A stretch of DNA of 64,000 bases, taken from assembly GCA_963705355.1 (NCBI GenBank), contig OY970070.1:1798001-1862000 (forward strand). Direction: 5' to 3'. The stretch is from COMBO-56-21 sp963705355 (GTDB lineage: Archaea > Thermoplasmatota > Thermoplasmata > UBA10834). Shown here piece by piece: positions 16,602 through 25,174 of the stretch. Every line of letters begins with the position of its first letter. The stretch's first letter is position 1. Both the position numbers and the translations under genes were made by a program. The notes beneath the pieces were generated by a model that saw only the letters and a list, made by a program, of their open reading frames with translations, had not been told where the DNA came from and made no database searches.

Positions 16602-17945
16602 ATGTTAAAGAATCCGGGTCTCGACGACACGAAATCGGAAGATATGAGGAATCGTATCCTTGGGCTAGTGGCAGAGTATGCTGCCGCTGCTCACGCCCCG
16701 AAGGAATTCATACCAGGACAATCCGATGTTCCAGTTTCCGGCAAGGTCTTCGACGCTTCTGACTTGTGTCACCTGGTGGCGGCCTCTCTCGATTTCTGGC
16801 TGACTACCGGCCGATTCAACGACGCCTTCGAGTCCCGCCTGGCCGATTTCCTAACGGTCAAGCACGTCCTTACTGTCAATTCGGGTTCATCGGCCAATCT
16901 GCTAGCGATTTCGGCCCTCACATCTCAGCAATTGGGACGGGATGCACTCAGACCGGGGGATGAGGTCATCACAGTCGCGGCAGGCTTCCCCACCACTGTG
17001 AATCCCATCATCCAGAACGGGCTGATGCCGGTCTTCGTGGACGTGGATATTCCCACTTACGGAATCTCCGCATCGCAGGTCAAGATAGCAATCACACCCC
17101 GGACCAAGGCCATTGTGGCGGCGCATACTCTCGGAAACCCGTTCGATATCGAGGGCATTTGCCGCATCGCGGATGACAATGACCTGTATCTCATCGAGGA
17201 TTGTTGCGATGCGCTTGGCTCAACTTATCATGGCAGAAAGGTGGGCGCGTTCGGGGACGTCTCCACCTTCAGCTTCTACCCTGCCCATCACATCACTACT
17301 GGTGAAGGGGGCGCCGTTGTCACGAACGACGAGACCCTGGCCAGGATCATGGAATCGATGCGCGATTGGGGTCGAGACTGCCACTGCCCCACGGGAAAGG
17401 ACAACACCTGCGGGCGGAGGTTCAGCATGAAGCTGGGAGATCTACCCTATGGCTACGACCACAAGTACACCTACTCCAATCTAGGATACAACCTCAAGAT
17501 GACAGATATGCAGGCGGCGGTTGGCCTGGCACAAACCGAACACCTGGATGAGTTCATCCGGATTAGGAAAAGCAATTTCCGTTATCTGCGCGAAGGACTG
17601 AGTGGACTCGAGGATAAGATGATTCTGCCGGAAGCAACTCCGGGTTCGGACCCGTCCTGGTTCGGGTTCCCCATCACATTGAAATCATCCTGCAAGGTTG
17701 GCCGGAACGAACTCCTTCGAAAACTGGACCATAAGAAAATCGGCTCCAGGCTGCTCTTTGGCGGTAACCTGCTGCGCCAGCCATACTTCAAAGGCCTGCC
17801 CCATAGGGCGGCTGGGAAATTGAGGAACACCGACATCATTATGAACAACACGTTCTGGATTGGGGTGTTCCCGGGCCTCACGGAAGAAATGCTGGATTAC
17901 ATGATTGCCAACCTGACGAAGTACTCCGACGATGGGTTGAGCTGA
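16602..17945 (+). CDS. rfbH: CDP-4-keto-6-deoxyglucose 3-dehydrase
   Basis: A 447-residue PMP/iron-sulfur enzyme removing the C3 hydroxyl of CDP-4-keto-6-deoxyglucose. The aminotransferase-fold lysine is replaced by histidine in FYPAHHITTGEGGAVV, diagnostic of this dehydrase rather than an aminotransferase. The cysteine-rich DCHCPTGKDNTCGRRF carries likely [2Fe-2S] ligands, and YDHKYTYSNLGYNLKMTD is typical. Start at ATG 16602 has GGTGG just upstream. The NAD(P)H-dependent reductase partner that recycles it in bacteria (RfbI/DdhD type) is not in the window, so electrons must come from elsewhere. Confidence 0.95.
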   Translation: MLKNPGLDDTKSEDMRNRILGLVAEYAAAAHAPKEFIPGQSDVPVSGKVFDASDLCHLVAASLDFWLTTGRFNDAFESRLADFLTVKHVLTVNSGSSANLLAISALTSQQLGRDALRPGDEVITVAAGFPTTVNPIIQNGLMPVFVDVDIPTYGISASQVKIAITPRTKAIVAAHTLGNPFDIEGICRIADDNDLYLIEDCCDALGSTYHGRKVGAFGDVSTFSFYPAHHITTGEGGAVVTNDETLARIMESMRDWGRDCHCPTGKDNTCGRRFSMKLGDLPYGYDHKYTYSNLGYNLKMTDMQAAVGLAQTEHLDEFIRIRKSNFRYLREGLSGLEDKMILPEATPGSDPSWFGFPITLKSSCKVGRNELLRKLDHKKIGSRLLFGGNLLRQPYFKGLPHRAAGKLRNTDIIMNNTFWIGVFPGLTEEMLDYMIANLTKYSDDGLS

Positions 17946-18006
17946 TATCCGCTTAGGATCGAGCAATCTCAGAAACGATGGTATCAGAGTTCAGCAACAA
18001 AGCCCA

Positions 18007-18471
18007 TTATCCAAGCTTGATGCCCCAATCATAGGGGATCGAATCTGTCCCCGGGTCAAGTCTTATGATTTCATTCGGATCGTGAGGGACTGTAGCACAA
18101 TTCGCAACTATCGTGTATTCTGAACCTATGCATTTGAACCCATTCCATACGCCGGGTGGAATCGTCACGAGCTGATAATTGCTGTCGCCAATGAATAGTT
18201 CCTGAAGTTTCCCCTCTGTTGGAGATCCCTTCCTTCCATCAAATACAACCAGCTTGATCATTCCTTTTATCACTGCATAATTGAGTGTCATTGTCTTATG
18301 CATGTGCCAAGCCTTGACAACCCCGGGGTATGCCGTGGAGAAGTATATCTCTCCAAACCGTTCGAAGTCCTTGTCATCACACCTTAACATATGGAAGATG
18401 CATCCCCTTTCATCTGGAATCTTGCTCAGTTGCCTGATCTTCATACCCTGAATCTTCGGCTTGATCGACAC
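18007..18471 (-). CDS. RmlC-like cupin epimerase
   Basis: A 154-residue cupin related to dTDP-4-dehydrorhamnose 3,5-epimerase, with IPDERGCIFHMLRCDD, PGVVKAWHMHKTMTLNY and IPPGVWNGFK. It sits 2 nt from the SDR at 18474 and converges on rfbH, so it is a good candidate for the C5 epimerase of a CDP-3,6-dideoxyhexose (the step that in bacteria separates ascarylose from paratose/abequose). It differs from the rmlC at 8388, arguing against simple redundancy. Function by context is inference. Confidence 0.85.
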   Translation of the reverse strand: MSIKPKIQGMKIRQLSKIPDERGCIFHMLRCDDKDFERFGEIYFSTAYPGVVKAWHMHKTMTLNYAVIKGMIKLVVFDGRKGSPTEGKLQELFIGDSNYQLVTIPPGVWNGFKCIGSEYTIVANCATVPHDPNEIIRLDPGTDSIPYDWGIKLG

Positions 18472-18473
18472 GG

Positions 18474-19421
18474 TTACACCCCTCTTTCTTCACGCAACGC
18501 CTTTATGGTGGTCTCAAGACCTCCTCCGATCATTGCAGTAGCTGGAATCCATCCAAGCCAGTCTTTGAGCGCACGATTGTTGCAGCACAGGTACTCTATT
18601 TCATTCTTCCTCTTGGGGGCCGATCCCCATGCTGGCTCTCCGCTTTTCCCAGTCAGTTCGTATATCCTACTTACAATCTCCCTGATCTCAACCACCTTCC
18701 CAGTCCCAACGTTGAGTGTCTTGAAGCCCACGCCCTCAGAGTTTTCAATCTTCAACAAGGACCTGTTGAAACATTCTACGATATCTCCTATGAACACGAA
18801 ATCCCACTTCTGAGTGCCGCCAGATAGGATCGGTTCTCTGCCATCCATTATCGCCTCAAATGTATGTTGGATGAGTTTTTTGGGATTATCTCCTGGGCCG
18901 TATGGTGGGAAGAATCGTAGATTCAGTATGTTGATTCCATAATTGTCAGAGTAGAATTCACATGCCTCCTCAGCACTAATTTTGGTCAATGCATATAGGT
19001 TCTGAGGATTGAGTTGGCCTTGCTCATCAATCGCCGTCTTCGAAGGTCCATACACATAACATGTGCTCGCGTTTATCAGAGTCGTGTTTGGTCTGCTACG
19101 CAGTGATTCGAGAATATTGTATATGCCCCTGATGTTCGTATTGACCATTTCACAAATGTCGTTCGATTCATGAGAAATAGCATATCTCGTCGCTAAATGA
19201 ATCACAATTTCCGGTCGGGTCTTGTTGAGAATCCCGCTGACATCTCCAATGTCGGAAACATCACCGTAGGCGATTTCGTGCCTAGATCCCATGCCAGATG
19301 CTCCCGATTCCGCTTTTGCTCCCCTTACCATGGAGATCACTTCGTGGTCAGTCTTGCTGTCAAGGAATCTGACCAAATGGGATCCAAAGAATCCATTTGC
19401 GCCTGTAATGAGTACTCTCAT
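18474..19421 (-). CDS. NAD-dependent epimerase/reductase (SDR), likely CDP-4-ketohexose reductase
   Basis: A 316-residue extended SDR with ITGANGFFGSHLV, ASTCYVYGPSK and YALTKISAEE (YxxxK). Late in CDP-dideoxyhexose routes such an enzyme reduces the 4-keto group; given its partner cupin and neighbouring rfbFGH this is the most likely role, though a 4-epimerase on another nucleotide sugar is possible. ATG at 19421 is chosen (MRVLITGANG). Base composition is more AT-rich than the rml genes. Confidence 0.87.
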   Translation of the reverse strand: MRVLITGANGFFGSHLVRFLDSKTDHEVISMVRGAKAESGASGMGSRHEIAYGDVSDIGDVSGILNKTRPEIVIHLATRYAISHESNDICEMVNTNIRGIYNILESLRSRPNTTLINASTCYVYGPSKTAIDEQGQLNPQNLYALTKISAEEACEFYSDNYGINILNLRFFPPYGPGDNPKKLIQHTFEAIMDGREPILSGGTQKWDFVFIGDIVECFNRSLLKIENSEGVGFKTLNVGTGKVVEIREIVSRIYELTGKSGEPAWGSAPKRKNEIEYLCCNNRALKDWLGWIPATAMIGGGLETTIKALREERGV

Positions 19422-19582
19422 TTGCTCCTTCCTGCAATCAACGGAATTCTGACTTAATAGACTTTCCACATCATTGCTCTTTGGTAACTCTCTGTGAAAC
19501 GATATTCTGGAAATGTGGGAACGTGGGCTCAGCGTAAGCGCAGAGGTTTCTCCGGAATGGCATCTAGCTGCTTTTCCAGCTG

Positions 19583-21019
19583 CTATCCTCGACCAATTGC
19601 ATGCTTGATGTACCTGAGGGTCTGGAGAAGGTCATTCCTTGCGGCGAGATACATCAAGGCCAAGTAAGCTGATGCGACAGCAAGGACTGCAGCCACATCC
19701 GAGAATGTTCCAGAGGTGAAGAATAGAATGGCCGTGCCAATTCCGAGTGCGACAAGTGCCGCAATCAGCGGGCGAGCGATTGCAGCAATCATAGCCTTTG
19801 GATTTTGTCCGAAAATGCGGAAGACGATGAACCATAGGATGCATATGTGGATGAGGTAGACTGCTGTCAGAAGTGTTGCGCATCCCTGTGCACCATAGCT
19901 TCCTGCAACGGGCACGACGAAGACTGATATCAGACAGAGGTTCAGAACATTCGTCAAGAGAATCACGCCTGGACGCTGGAGAGAGAGGATCAGGCTGCCA
20001 GCAGGCTCTAGCAATGTTCGGCCCAGACCGAATATCAGGAGAATCAAAAGAATAGGAATCGCAGGATCCCATTTTGAGCTATAAAGTGTCTTTATCAGAA
20101 TCGGGGACGCGACGAAAAGAAACGCAAAGGCTCCAAAGGCAGCCACGAACAGGAACTTCAGGGTCTGCATGTAACTGGCGAAGACTGCTCTGCCACTCCT
20201 TATGAGGGCAGAATACGTTGGCAGCATAACCTTGTTAAGGGTTATGGCGGAAATGTCAGCCGGGGCCCCCGCCCAGAGAAACGCAAGTCCATATAAGCCG
20301 AGTGCGTCGATATTGATCTTTCCCAGAACAAACACGTTCATGTTGAACCAGAGATAAACGACGGCTGAAATGGATACCAGCTTGGCGCCGAATAATATCA
20401 ACTCTCGGTTGGCGAAGGCCATCGTCGCATACTTGATCTTGGGCGGGTAGAAGAGCAACAGTATTCCAGTCTTGGTCGCTGAAGAGACGACGAGTCCGAT
20501 AAAGAGCGCAAACATCGGGTACCCGAGCATGCTGGCGACTACAACTGTGCCGGCCATCACGACTGAGGCCGTGATGTCCACCTGTGCCAGCCTCTTGAAT
20601 TCGAGGTTCCTGTTGAGCAGCGCGTATGAAAGAAATCCGAGAGCCTCAACGAAGACTGCCGCTCCGACGAGTAGCATCATCTCTCTCAACTCGGGAATAT
20701 CGAATAAAGTTGGGAGTACGCGCGAGGAGAGCACGCATATGGCAAGAAGTGCTCCTGAGACAATGATGCGAAGAGAATTCGCACTTGACATGAATTCGTT
20801 AGTGATGTTGGGTTTAGAAATCAACGCAGTGGTCAGTCCGAAATCCTTGAAAAGCCCAAAGACTCCATAGAATGCCAGCCCCAGTGTTATCGCGCCCATC
20901 CGGGCAGGATCCATAAGCGTGACAATCCAAAGATATGCGAGAGTGGAAATGCCTTTTATGGAAATAGATGCGAGTCCAGAAACGCTGATCCCTTTGAGAG
21001 TCTTGCTGGCATCTGTCAA
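19583..21019 (-). CDS. Polysaccharide flippase (Wzx-like, MVF superfamily)
   Basis: A 478-residue integral membrane protein with about 12-14 hydrophobic helices, starting with a short cytoplasmic segment and LKGISVSGLASISIKGIST, as in Wzx/RfbX-type lipid-linked oligosaccharide flippases. It should move the undecaprenyl- or dolichol-linked repeat across the membrane. It is the first of three flippases in the window, so either several glycans are made or modules from different sources were combined. Specificity cannot be read. Confidence 0.9.
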   Translation of the reverse strand: MTDASKTLKGISVSGLASISIKGISTLAYLWIVTLMDPARMGAITLGLAFYGVFGLFKDFGLTTALISKPNITNEFMSSANSLRIIVSGALLAICVLSSRVLPTLFDIPELREMMLLVGAAVFVEALGFLSYALLNRNLEFKRLAQVDITASVVMAGTVVVASMLGYPMFALFIGLVVSSATKTGILLLFYPPKIKYATMAFANRELILFGAKLVSISAVVYLWFNMNVFVLGKINIDALGLYGLAFLWAGAPADISAITLNKVMLPTYSALIRSGRAVFASYMQTLKFLFVAAFGAFAFLFVASPILIKTLYSSKWDPAIPILLILLIFGLGRTLLEPAGSLILSLQRPGVILLTNVLNLCLISVFVVPVAGSYGAQGCATLLTAVYLIHICILWFIVFRIFGQNPKAMIAAIARPLIAALVALGIGTAILFFTSGTFSDVAAVLAVASAYLALMYLAARNDLLQTLRYIKHAIGRG

Positions 21020-21227
21020 CTGATCCGACCTTACAACTTCAACAAGCTTAAATCAATCTATCGGTCGTATGGTCCTGAGAAATGGTCATGTGTGGAAGGA
21101 GGTAGCGGCATTGATTTCCGAGCGCTTATTTGTGTGCATCAGTCAGAAACAGCCTGGCACGACTATTCTCTGATATGGATGGCCGACGGTACCTCTCAAC
21201 TCTCTTCAATCGGTGTCTCACGACTAG

Positions 21228-22265
21228 CTAGTCGGTCATGTTCAGAATGCGAACAAGCATGCTGTTTGCCAGTTTGGATGGATATACGGATGCTAGAGCT
21301 GCGCGTGTTCCCAGGTAACTCACTATGAAGGGAATTGCCAGTCTCAAATCGAGGATTCTCCTGCGGTTCTTGGAGACTTCGTCGACTATGCTCTTCCTCA
21401 TTTCTCTGGAGTTTCTAGAACTCAACCGCACCCCCATCACTCTCATGACATACTCCGACTTCAGGGTTGATGCGTCAAATGCCCTAGGATGAAGAGAAGG
21501 CACTCTCGCGAGGTCAGAAGCGATACTGTCGATTGTCTTGAAGCCCTCATGGATTATTCGGTTGGATTTCATCAGAGTCTTAGTGAGATTACTCTCATGA
21601 AAACGATAGCAAGCTAGAGACTGAGACACGTATCCCACGTCGTAGTGAAGCGATATGCGAGCAGACATCTCCCAGTCCGGAGCATACTCTAGCTTCTCAT
21701 CGAAACAACCCAACTCTTCAAAGCAAGTTCGACGGAACATCGTCCCAGAAATCACCAAAAAGTTACCATGGATGATTCTCTCGAAAAAGGCCAGGCCACT
21801 CTCGATTGTGTCAAGCTCTTGCATCCTGTACGCTCCGATAACTTCGCCCTTTTCATTGATGCTTTTGTACGCGCAATGAACAAATCCGAGGTTCGGATGC
21901 ATCTCCAGCATCGACAATGTCCGTTCCACGAATGTTGGCAAATACATGTCATCGGCACAAAGCAGGCATATGAACTCACCGGAGGCCATTGATATGCATT
22001 TGTTCCAGTTGCGCGTCATGCCGATATTCACGCTGTTCTTCGAGAACTTGACTCTCTCATCACTGAGACTCCGCACTACTCTTTCGGAATCGTCAGCTGA
22101 ATCGTTATCGACCACGATGACTTCAATATCACTATATGTCTGGCCAAGCGCACTTCTGATTGCGTAGCCAATAAGGTCACTGTTGTTATAGCTCGGAATA
22201 CAGACGCTCACCTTTGGTCGTGGATGGTTTTCGCGGTTCATTCCATCTCGAATCGTCGATGCCAT
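21228..22265 (-). CDS. Glycosyltransferase family 2
   Basis: A 345-residue GT-A enzyme. The N-terminal domain reads VSVCIPSYNNSDLIGYAI, IEVIVVDNDSADDSE, and FICLLCADDMYLP holds the DxD-like metal site. SGTMFRRTCFEELGCFDEKL and APDWEMSARISL match the acceptor half of the family. The C-terminal 100 residues are predicted helical. It belongs with the flippase downstream and presumably extends the dideoxyhexose-containing glycan. ATG at 22265 or 22241. Confidence 0.92.
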   Translation of the reverse strand: MASTIRDGMNRENHPRPKVSVCIPSYNNSDLIGYAIRSALGQTYSDIEVIVVDNDSADDSERVVRSLSDERVKFSKNSVNIGMTRNWNKCISMASGEFICLLCADDMYLPTFVERTLSMLEMHPNLGFVHCAYKSINEKGEVIGAYRMQELDTIESGLAFFERIIHGNFLVISGTMFRRTCFEELGCFDEKLEYAPDWEMSARISLHYDVGYVSQSLACYRFHESNLTKTLMKSNRIIHEGFKTIDSIASDLARVPSLHPRAFDASTLKSEYVMRVMGVRLSSRNSREMRKSIVDEVSKNRRRILDLRLAIPFIVSYLGTRAALASVYPSKLANSMLVRILNMTD

Positions 22266-22631
22266 ATTTCATTCCTCATTCGACGGCGTCTTCTCTTGAC
22301 AATCACTTGAAGAACGACCATATGTTTTTCTCCAGATTTCGCGACGGCTGCATGGACATGGTACCTGAATCAGACGAGGAAGATGCACGCACCCAAGCAG
22401 ATTTCTCGATTCCTCTGAGTTCTTCAGAGTCGATATTCGGCTCCTCCAATCGCTGGCTATTCCACCGTTCCGACTCTGTTCATGAGGGCGTCATGTGAGG
22501 ATACTCTGCTCGTCGGTTCCTAGGCCTGACTCCAGGCATCCTCCGAGTCTGTTCGAATGAATAGCAGACCCCATCTTTATATCTTGGCAAGATTCAGCAA
22601 GCAGGTACTCTATGTTTCGTTCACACAAGGG
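22266..22631 (+). other. Intergenic stretch, no gene recognised
   Basis: No convincing gene. It holds the 5' region of the minus-strand glycosyltransferase and, near 22573, CTTTATATC, a TATA-like element pointing into the orphan rmlA tail. Short ORFs on both strands show no recognisable protein. Confidence 0.5.
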
Positions 22632-22745
22632 AGCATGACAGGGAAGGGCCCAAAGATTCTCCGTGCCAATGGCATGCTGCCAAAGGGCGGTTGGTTGGTG
22701 GTCGACGAGAACGCGACGATGCTTCTCCGATTGACACATGCCTGA
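22632..22745 (+). pseudogene. Orphan 3' end of an rmlA-like gene (tail 1)
   Basis: The translation SMTGKGPKILRANGMLPKG then LVVDENATMLL matches the extreme C terminus of RmlA (13499-14575), beginning at the last beta-helix turn. There is no nucleotidyltransferase domain upstream. The stop is displaced a few codons. It shares an identical 27-nt run (22663-22689) with tail 2 (25099-25125), closer to each other than to intact rmlA. It marks one edge of the heptose module. Confidence 0.8.
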
Positions 22746-22750
22746 CTTAG

Positions 22751-23323
22751 TCAATTCCCTTCTTCTATTCTGGCAAGTACATAGTCCACCGCTTCGAGAA
22801 AGTTCTTGGCGATGAAGTCTGGTTTCTCCTTTGACTCCCCGATCTCCTTCGCGACATTGTACTGATCCCCGGGCTCAGGCACTAGGATACCAGCAGCACC
22901 CACCGCATGGGCCATCTCGACATCCATCATCCTGTCGCCCACCACGAAGGACTTCCTCAGGTCGATGCCGTGCTTTTCGCTCGCTCGCCGCAGCAGACCC
23001 GTCGCGGGCTTTCTACAGGCACATCCCGAGCCTGGTAGGTGTGGGCAGTAGAAGATGTCCTGGATTTCCGCACCCGTCGCCTTCAGAGTCCTCTTCATGT
23101 GCTCGTGTATCTTCTTCAGCGTCTCATCGGTGAAGTATCCCCTGGCGATGCCCGACTGGTTTGTCACCACAATGACGGGGATGCCCGCGTCGTCCAGCTT
23201 CTTTATTCCCTTGGCGACGGTCGGTATCAGCTCAAAACCCTGTGGGTCAGCGAGGTAGTGCTTGTCGAAGCAGATGGTCCCATCCCTATCCACGAAGACG
23301 GCGATCTTGGTTTTCCGAGGCAT
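22751..23323 (-). CDS. gmhB: D-glycero-D-manno-heptose-1,7-bisphosphate 7-phosphatase
   Basis: A 190-residue HAD-superfamily phosphatase. It has the nucleophile motif FVDRDGTICFDKHYL, VTNQSGIARGYF, the zinc loop CPHLPGSGCACRKP (Cys/His ligands) and VGDRMMDVEMAHAVGA. It removes the 7-phosphate before nucleotide activation of the heptose. Last gene of a compact gmhB-gmhA-hddA operon read right to left, 7 nt after gmhA. Its C terminus has a diverged orphan copy at 31886-32020. Confidence 0.93.
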   Translation of the reverse strand: MPRKTKIAVFVDRDGTICFDKHYLADPQGFELIPTVAKGIKKLDDAGIPVIVVTNQSGIARGYFTDETLKKIHEHMKRTLKATGAEIQDIFYCPHLPGSGCACRKPATGLLRRASEKHGIDLRKSFVVGDRMMDVEMAHAVGAAGILVPEPGDQYNVAKEIGESKEKPDFIAKNFLEAVDYVLARIEEGN

Positions 23324-23330
23324 CCGGTTC

Positions 23331-23930
23331 TCAACGCTCCTTCTTGCCCCTGCAGTCTGGGGAATCGCGGAGTATGAGCGAAAGCATGTGCTCCATGAGA
23401 AGGTGTATGTCCTCGATCTGCTGCATGCAGTTGTTCGGCACGGTGTAGCATATCTTCGCGATCTGGGCGAGCTTGCCCCCGTCGAATCCGGTGAAACCGA
23501 TCGTCATCGCACCATTGTCGTTCGCATAGTGCATGGCCTTGAGCACGTTAGGCGAGTTGCCGGAGCCGCTTATGCCTATGACGATGTCGCCCTTCTCGAG
23601 GTGGTTCCTGAGCTGCTCGACGAAGATGTCATCGTAGGAGGCGTCGTTGGCCCAGGCGAGCATCGTGGGTATGTTATCCGTGAGAGCGATGGCCTTGAAG
23701 CGCGGTGCGTCCTTCCTATTCGCCCCCTTGTTCAGGTCCGAGGCCATGTGGGATGCGGTGGACGCGCTCCCGCCGTTCCCGCAGATGTAGATGCGTCTGC
23801 CGGAATCCCTGGCCTTCACCAAGGCTGCGACGATCTCCTCCGCCTTGAACGGGAGGTCCTTTTCCATGTGTTCGAGGGTCTTGGCCACTTCGTCCAGGTA
23901 CTTGACAGATCGAGAGTTCACATCGCCCAT
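23331..23930 (-). CDS. gmhA: Sedoheptulose-7-phosphate isomerase
   Basis: A 199-residue SIS-domain protein converting sedoheptulose-7-phosphate to D-glycero-D-manno-heptose-7-phosphate. The phosphosugar site is ICGNGGSASTASHMASDL, with NDASYDDIFVEQL and ISGSGNSPNVLKAM further on, as in GmhA. Its start overlaps the stop of hddA by a base, so the two are translationally coupled. A second GmhA-like gene is at 38730-39365. Confidence 0.93.
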   Translation of the reverse strand: MGDVNSRSVKYLDEVAKTLEHMEKDLPFKAEEIVAALVKARDSGRRIYICGNGGSASTASHMASDLNKGANRKDAPRFKAIALTDNIPTMLAWANDASYDDIFVEQLRNHLEKGDIVIGISGSGNSPNVLKAMHYANDNGAMTIGFTGFDGGKLAQIAKICYTVPNNCMQQIEDIHLLMEHMLSLILRDSPDCRGKKER

Positions 23931-24910
23931 CAGAAATCATCTCCGACATAGATTATCTTGGAGCCCTGAGGCTCTATCTTGAACTCGAGGTCCTTGAGGC
24001 CCGTGAGCGCGTTCCTGACGGACCAGTGGCTCTCCGGAGGAACGAATAGTGCGAGGAATCCTCCTCCGCCGGCACCCGTGATCTTTCCGCCGATTGCCCC
24101 AGCCTTGAGGGCCTTCTCGTAGAGCGTGTCGATCTCGTGGTCGGAGATACCGCGTGCGAGGGACTTCTTGAGCTCCCAACCCTTCTTGAGCGCCTCGCCC
24201 AGCTTGTCGACCTGGAGCGATGTGAGGTCTTGAAAGAGCTGCTCCGCCTGGTCCCTAATCTTGTCCAATACCTCCTTGTTCGTCTTGAGGTTGCTCTTCT
24301 GCCTGGACAGGATATCGGAGGCCTTGCGGGTCTTACCCGTGTAGAATAGCATCAGGTGGCTCTCGATGTCGCGCTTGGTCTTCGGCGGACAGATGACCGG
24401 GTCCAGGATGACGGAATCATCTGCGTTGAACTTGATGTGCTGGATGCCTCCGTATGCGGCGATGTACTGGTCCTGCTTGCCTATGGGCTCGCCGAGCTTC
24501 TCGATCTCGATCTCGCAGGCTTCCTCTGCGAGCTTCTTCGGACTTGCTCGGTAGCCTTTGAAGGCGTAGAGTGCGTTCAGGAGGCCGACTGCGATGGCGG
24601 ATGACGAGCCGAGGCCGGTGCCTCTCGAGGGTATGTCTGCGATGGTAGTGATCTCGATGCCGTTCCTTATGCCGACCTTTCGGAGGGCTTCCCGGACGAG
24701 TCCGTGCTCTATTCTGTCGACGGAGTCGACTATCTCCGTTTTGGAGTAGCTCACGCGGATATCGTCGTCGAACCGCTTGTTGACCGTGACATAGACATAT
24801 TTCCTGATGGCGGAGCTGACAACCGCCCCGTACCCGGTCCTGTAGTAGTCGGCTATGTCGGTGCCTCCACCAGCGAAGCTGACTCTGAGGGGCGTCTTGG
24901 ATATTATCAT
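23930..24910 (-). CDS. hddA: D-glycero-D-manno-heptose 7-phosphate kinase
   Basis: A 326-residue GHMP kinase. It begins with TPLRVSFAGGGTDIADYY, has the ATP loop PSRGTGLGSSSAIAVGLL and ends with KITGAGGGGFLALFV, all typical of HddA of the GDP-D-glycero-alpha-D-manno-heptose route. The ATG at 24910 is used because homology starts there. The guanylyltransferase HddC was not found in the window, so the last activation step is missing or supplied by a distant gene. Confidence 0.92.
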   Translation of the reverse strand: MIISKTPLRVSFAGGGTDIADYYRTGYGAVVSSAIRKYVYVTVNKRFDDDIRVSYSKTEIVDSVDRIEHGLVREALRKVGIRNGIEITTIADIPSRGTGLGSSSAIAVGLLNALYAFKGYRASPKKLAEEACEIEIEKLGEPIGKQDQYIAAYGGIQHIKFNADDSVILDPVICPPKTKRDIESHLMLFYTGKTRKASDILSRQKSNLKTNKEVLDKIRDQAEQLFQDLTSLQVDKLGEALKKGWELKKSLARGISDHEIDTLYEKALKAGAIGGKITGAGGGGFLALFVPPESHWSVRNALTGLKDLEFKIEPQGSKIIYVGDDF

Positions 24911-25037
24911 TGGAATTTCGACCCTTAATGCGCGATGGCACAATAATAGATGTCGCTACCATCGACTGGGCGGTATTGACCAATCTGGGCATGTTGCCAA
25001 ATGGCTTTCTTGCCTCTCCATCGTGATGCAGATCCCC

Positions 25038-25166
25038 ACTGTGAGCATCGAGCGGAGGTTCGTCAGGAGCATGATAGGGAAGGGTTCAAAGACTCTCAGT
25101 GCCAATGGCATGCTGCCAAAGGGCGATAGGCTAGTCGTCGGTGAGAACAACATGGTCTATCTCTGA
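25038..25166 (+). pseudogene. Orphan 3' end of an rmlA-like gene (tail 2)
   Basis: Codons from 25047 give IERRFVRSMIGKGSKTLSAN then GMLPKGDRLVVGENNMVYL and a stop at 25164-25166, colinear with the last 39 residues of RmlA, including its exact end. No start or catalytic domain precedes it. With tail 1 it brackets the gmhB-gmhA-hddA module in direct orientation. Confidence 0.85.
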
Positions 25167-25174
25167 AGACGGAA

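Noticed and set aside
22557..22745. Independent 62-residue gene
   Set aside because: Only the C-terminal part matches anything, and that is the end of RmlA; no start signal or domain.
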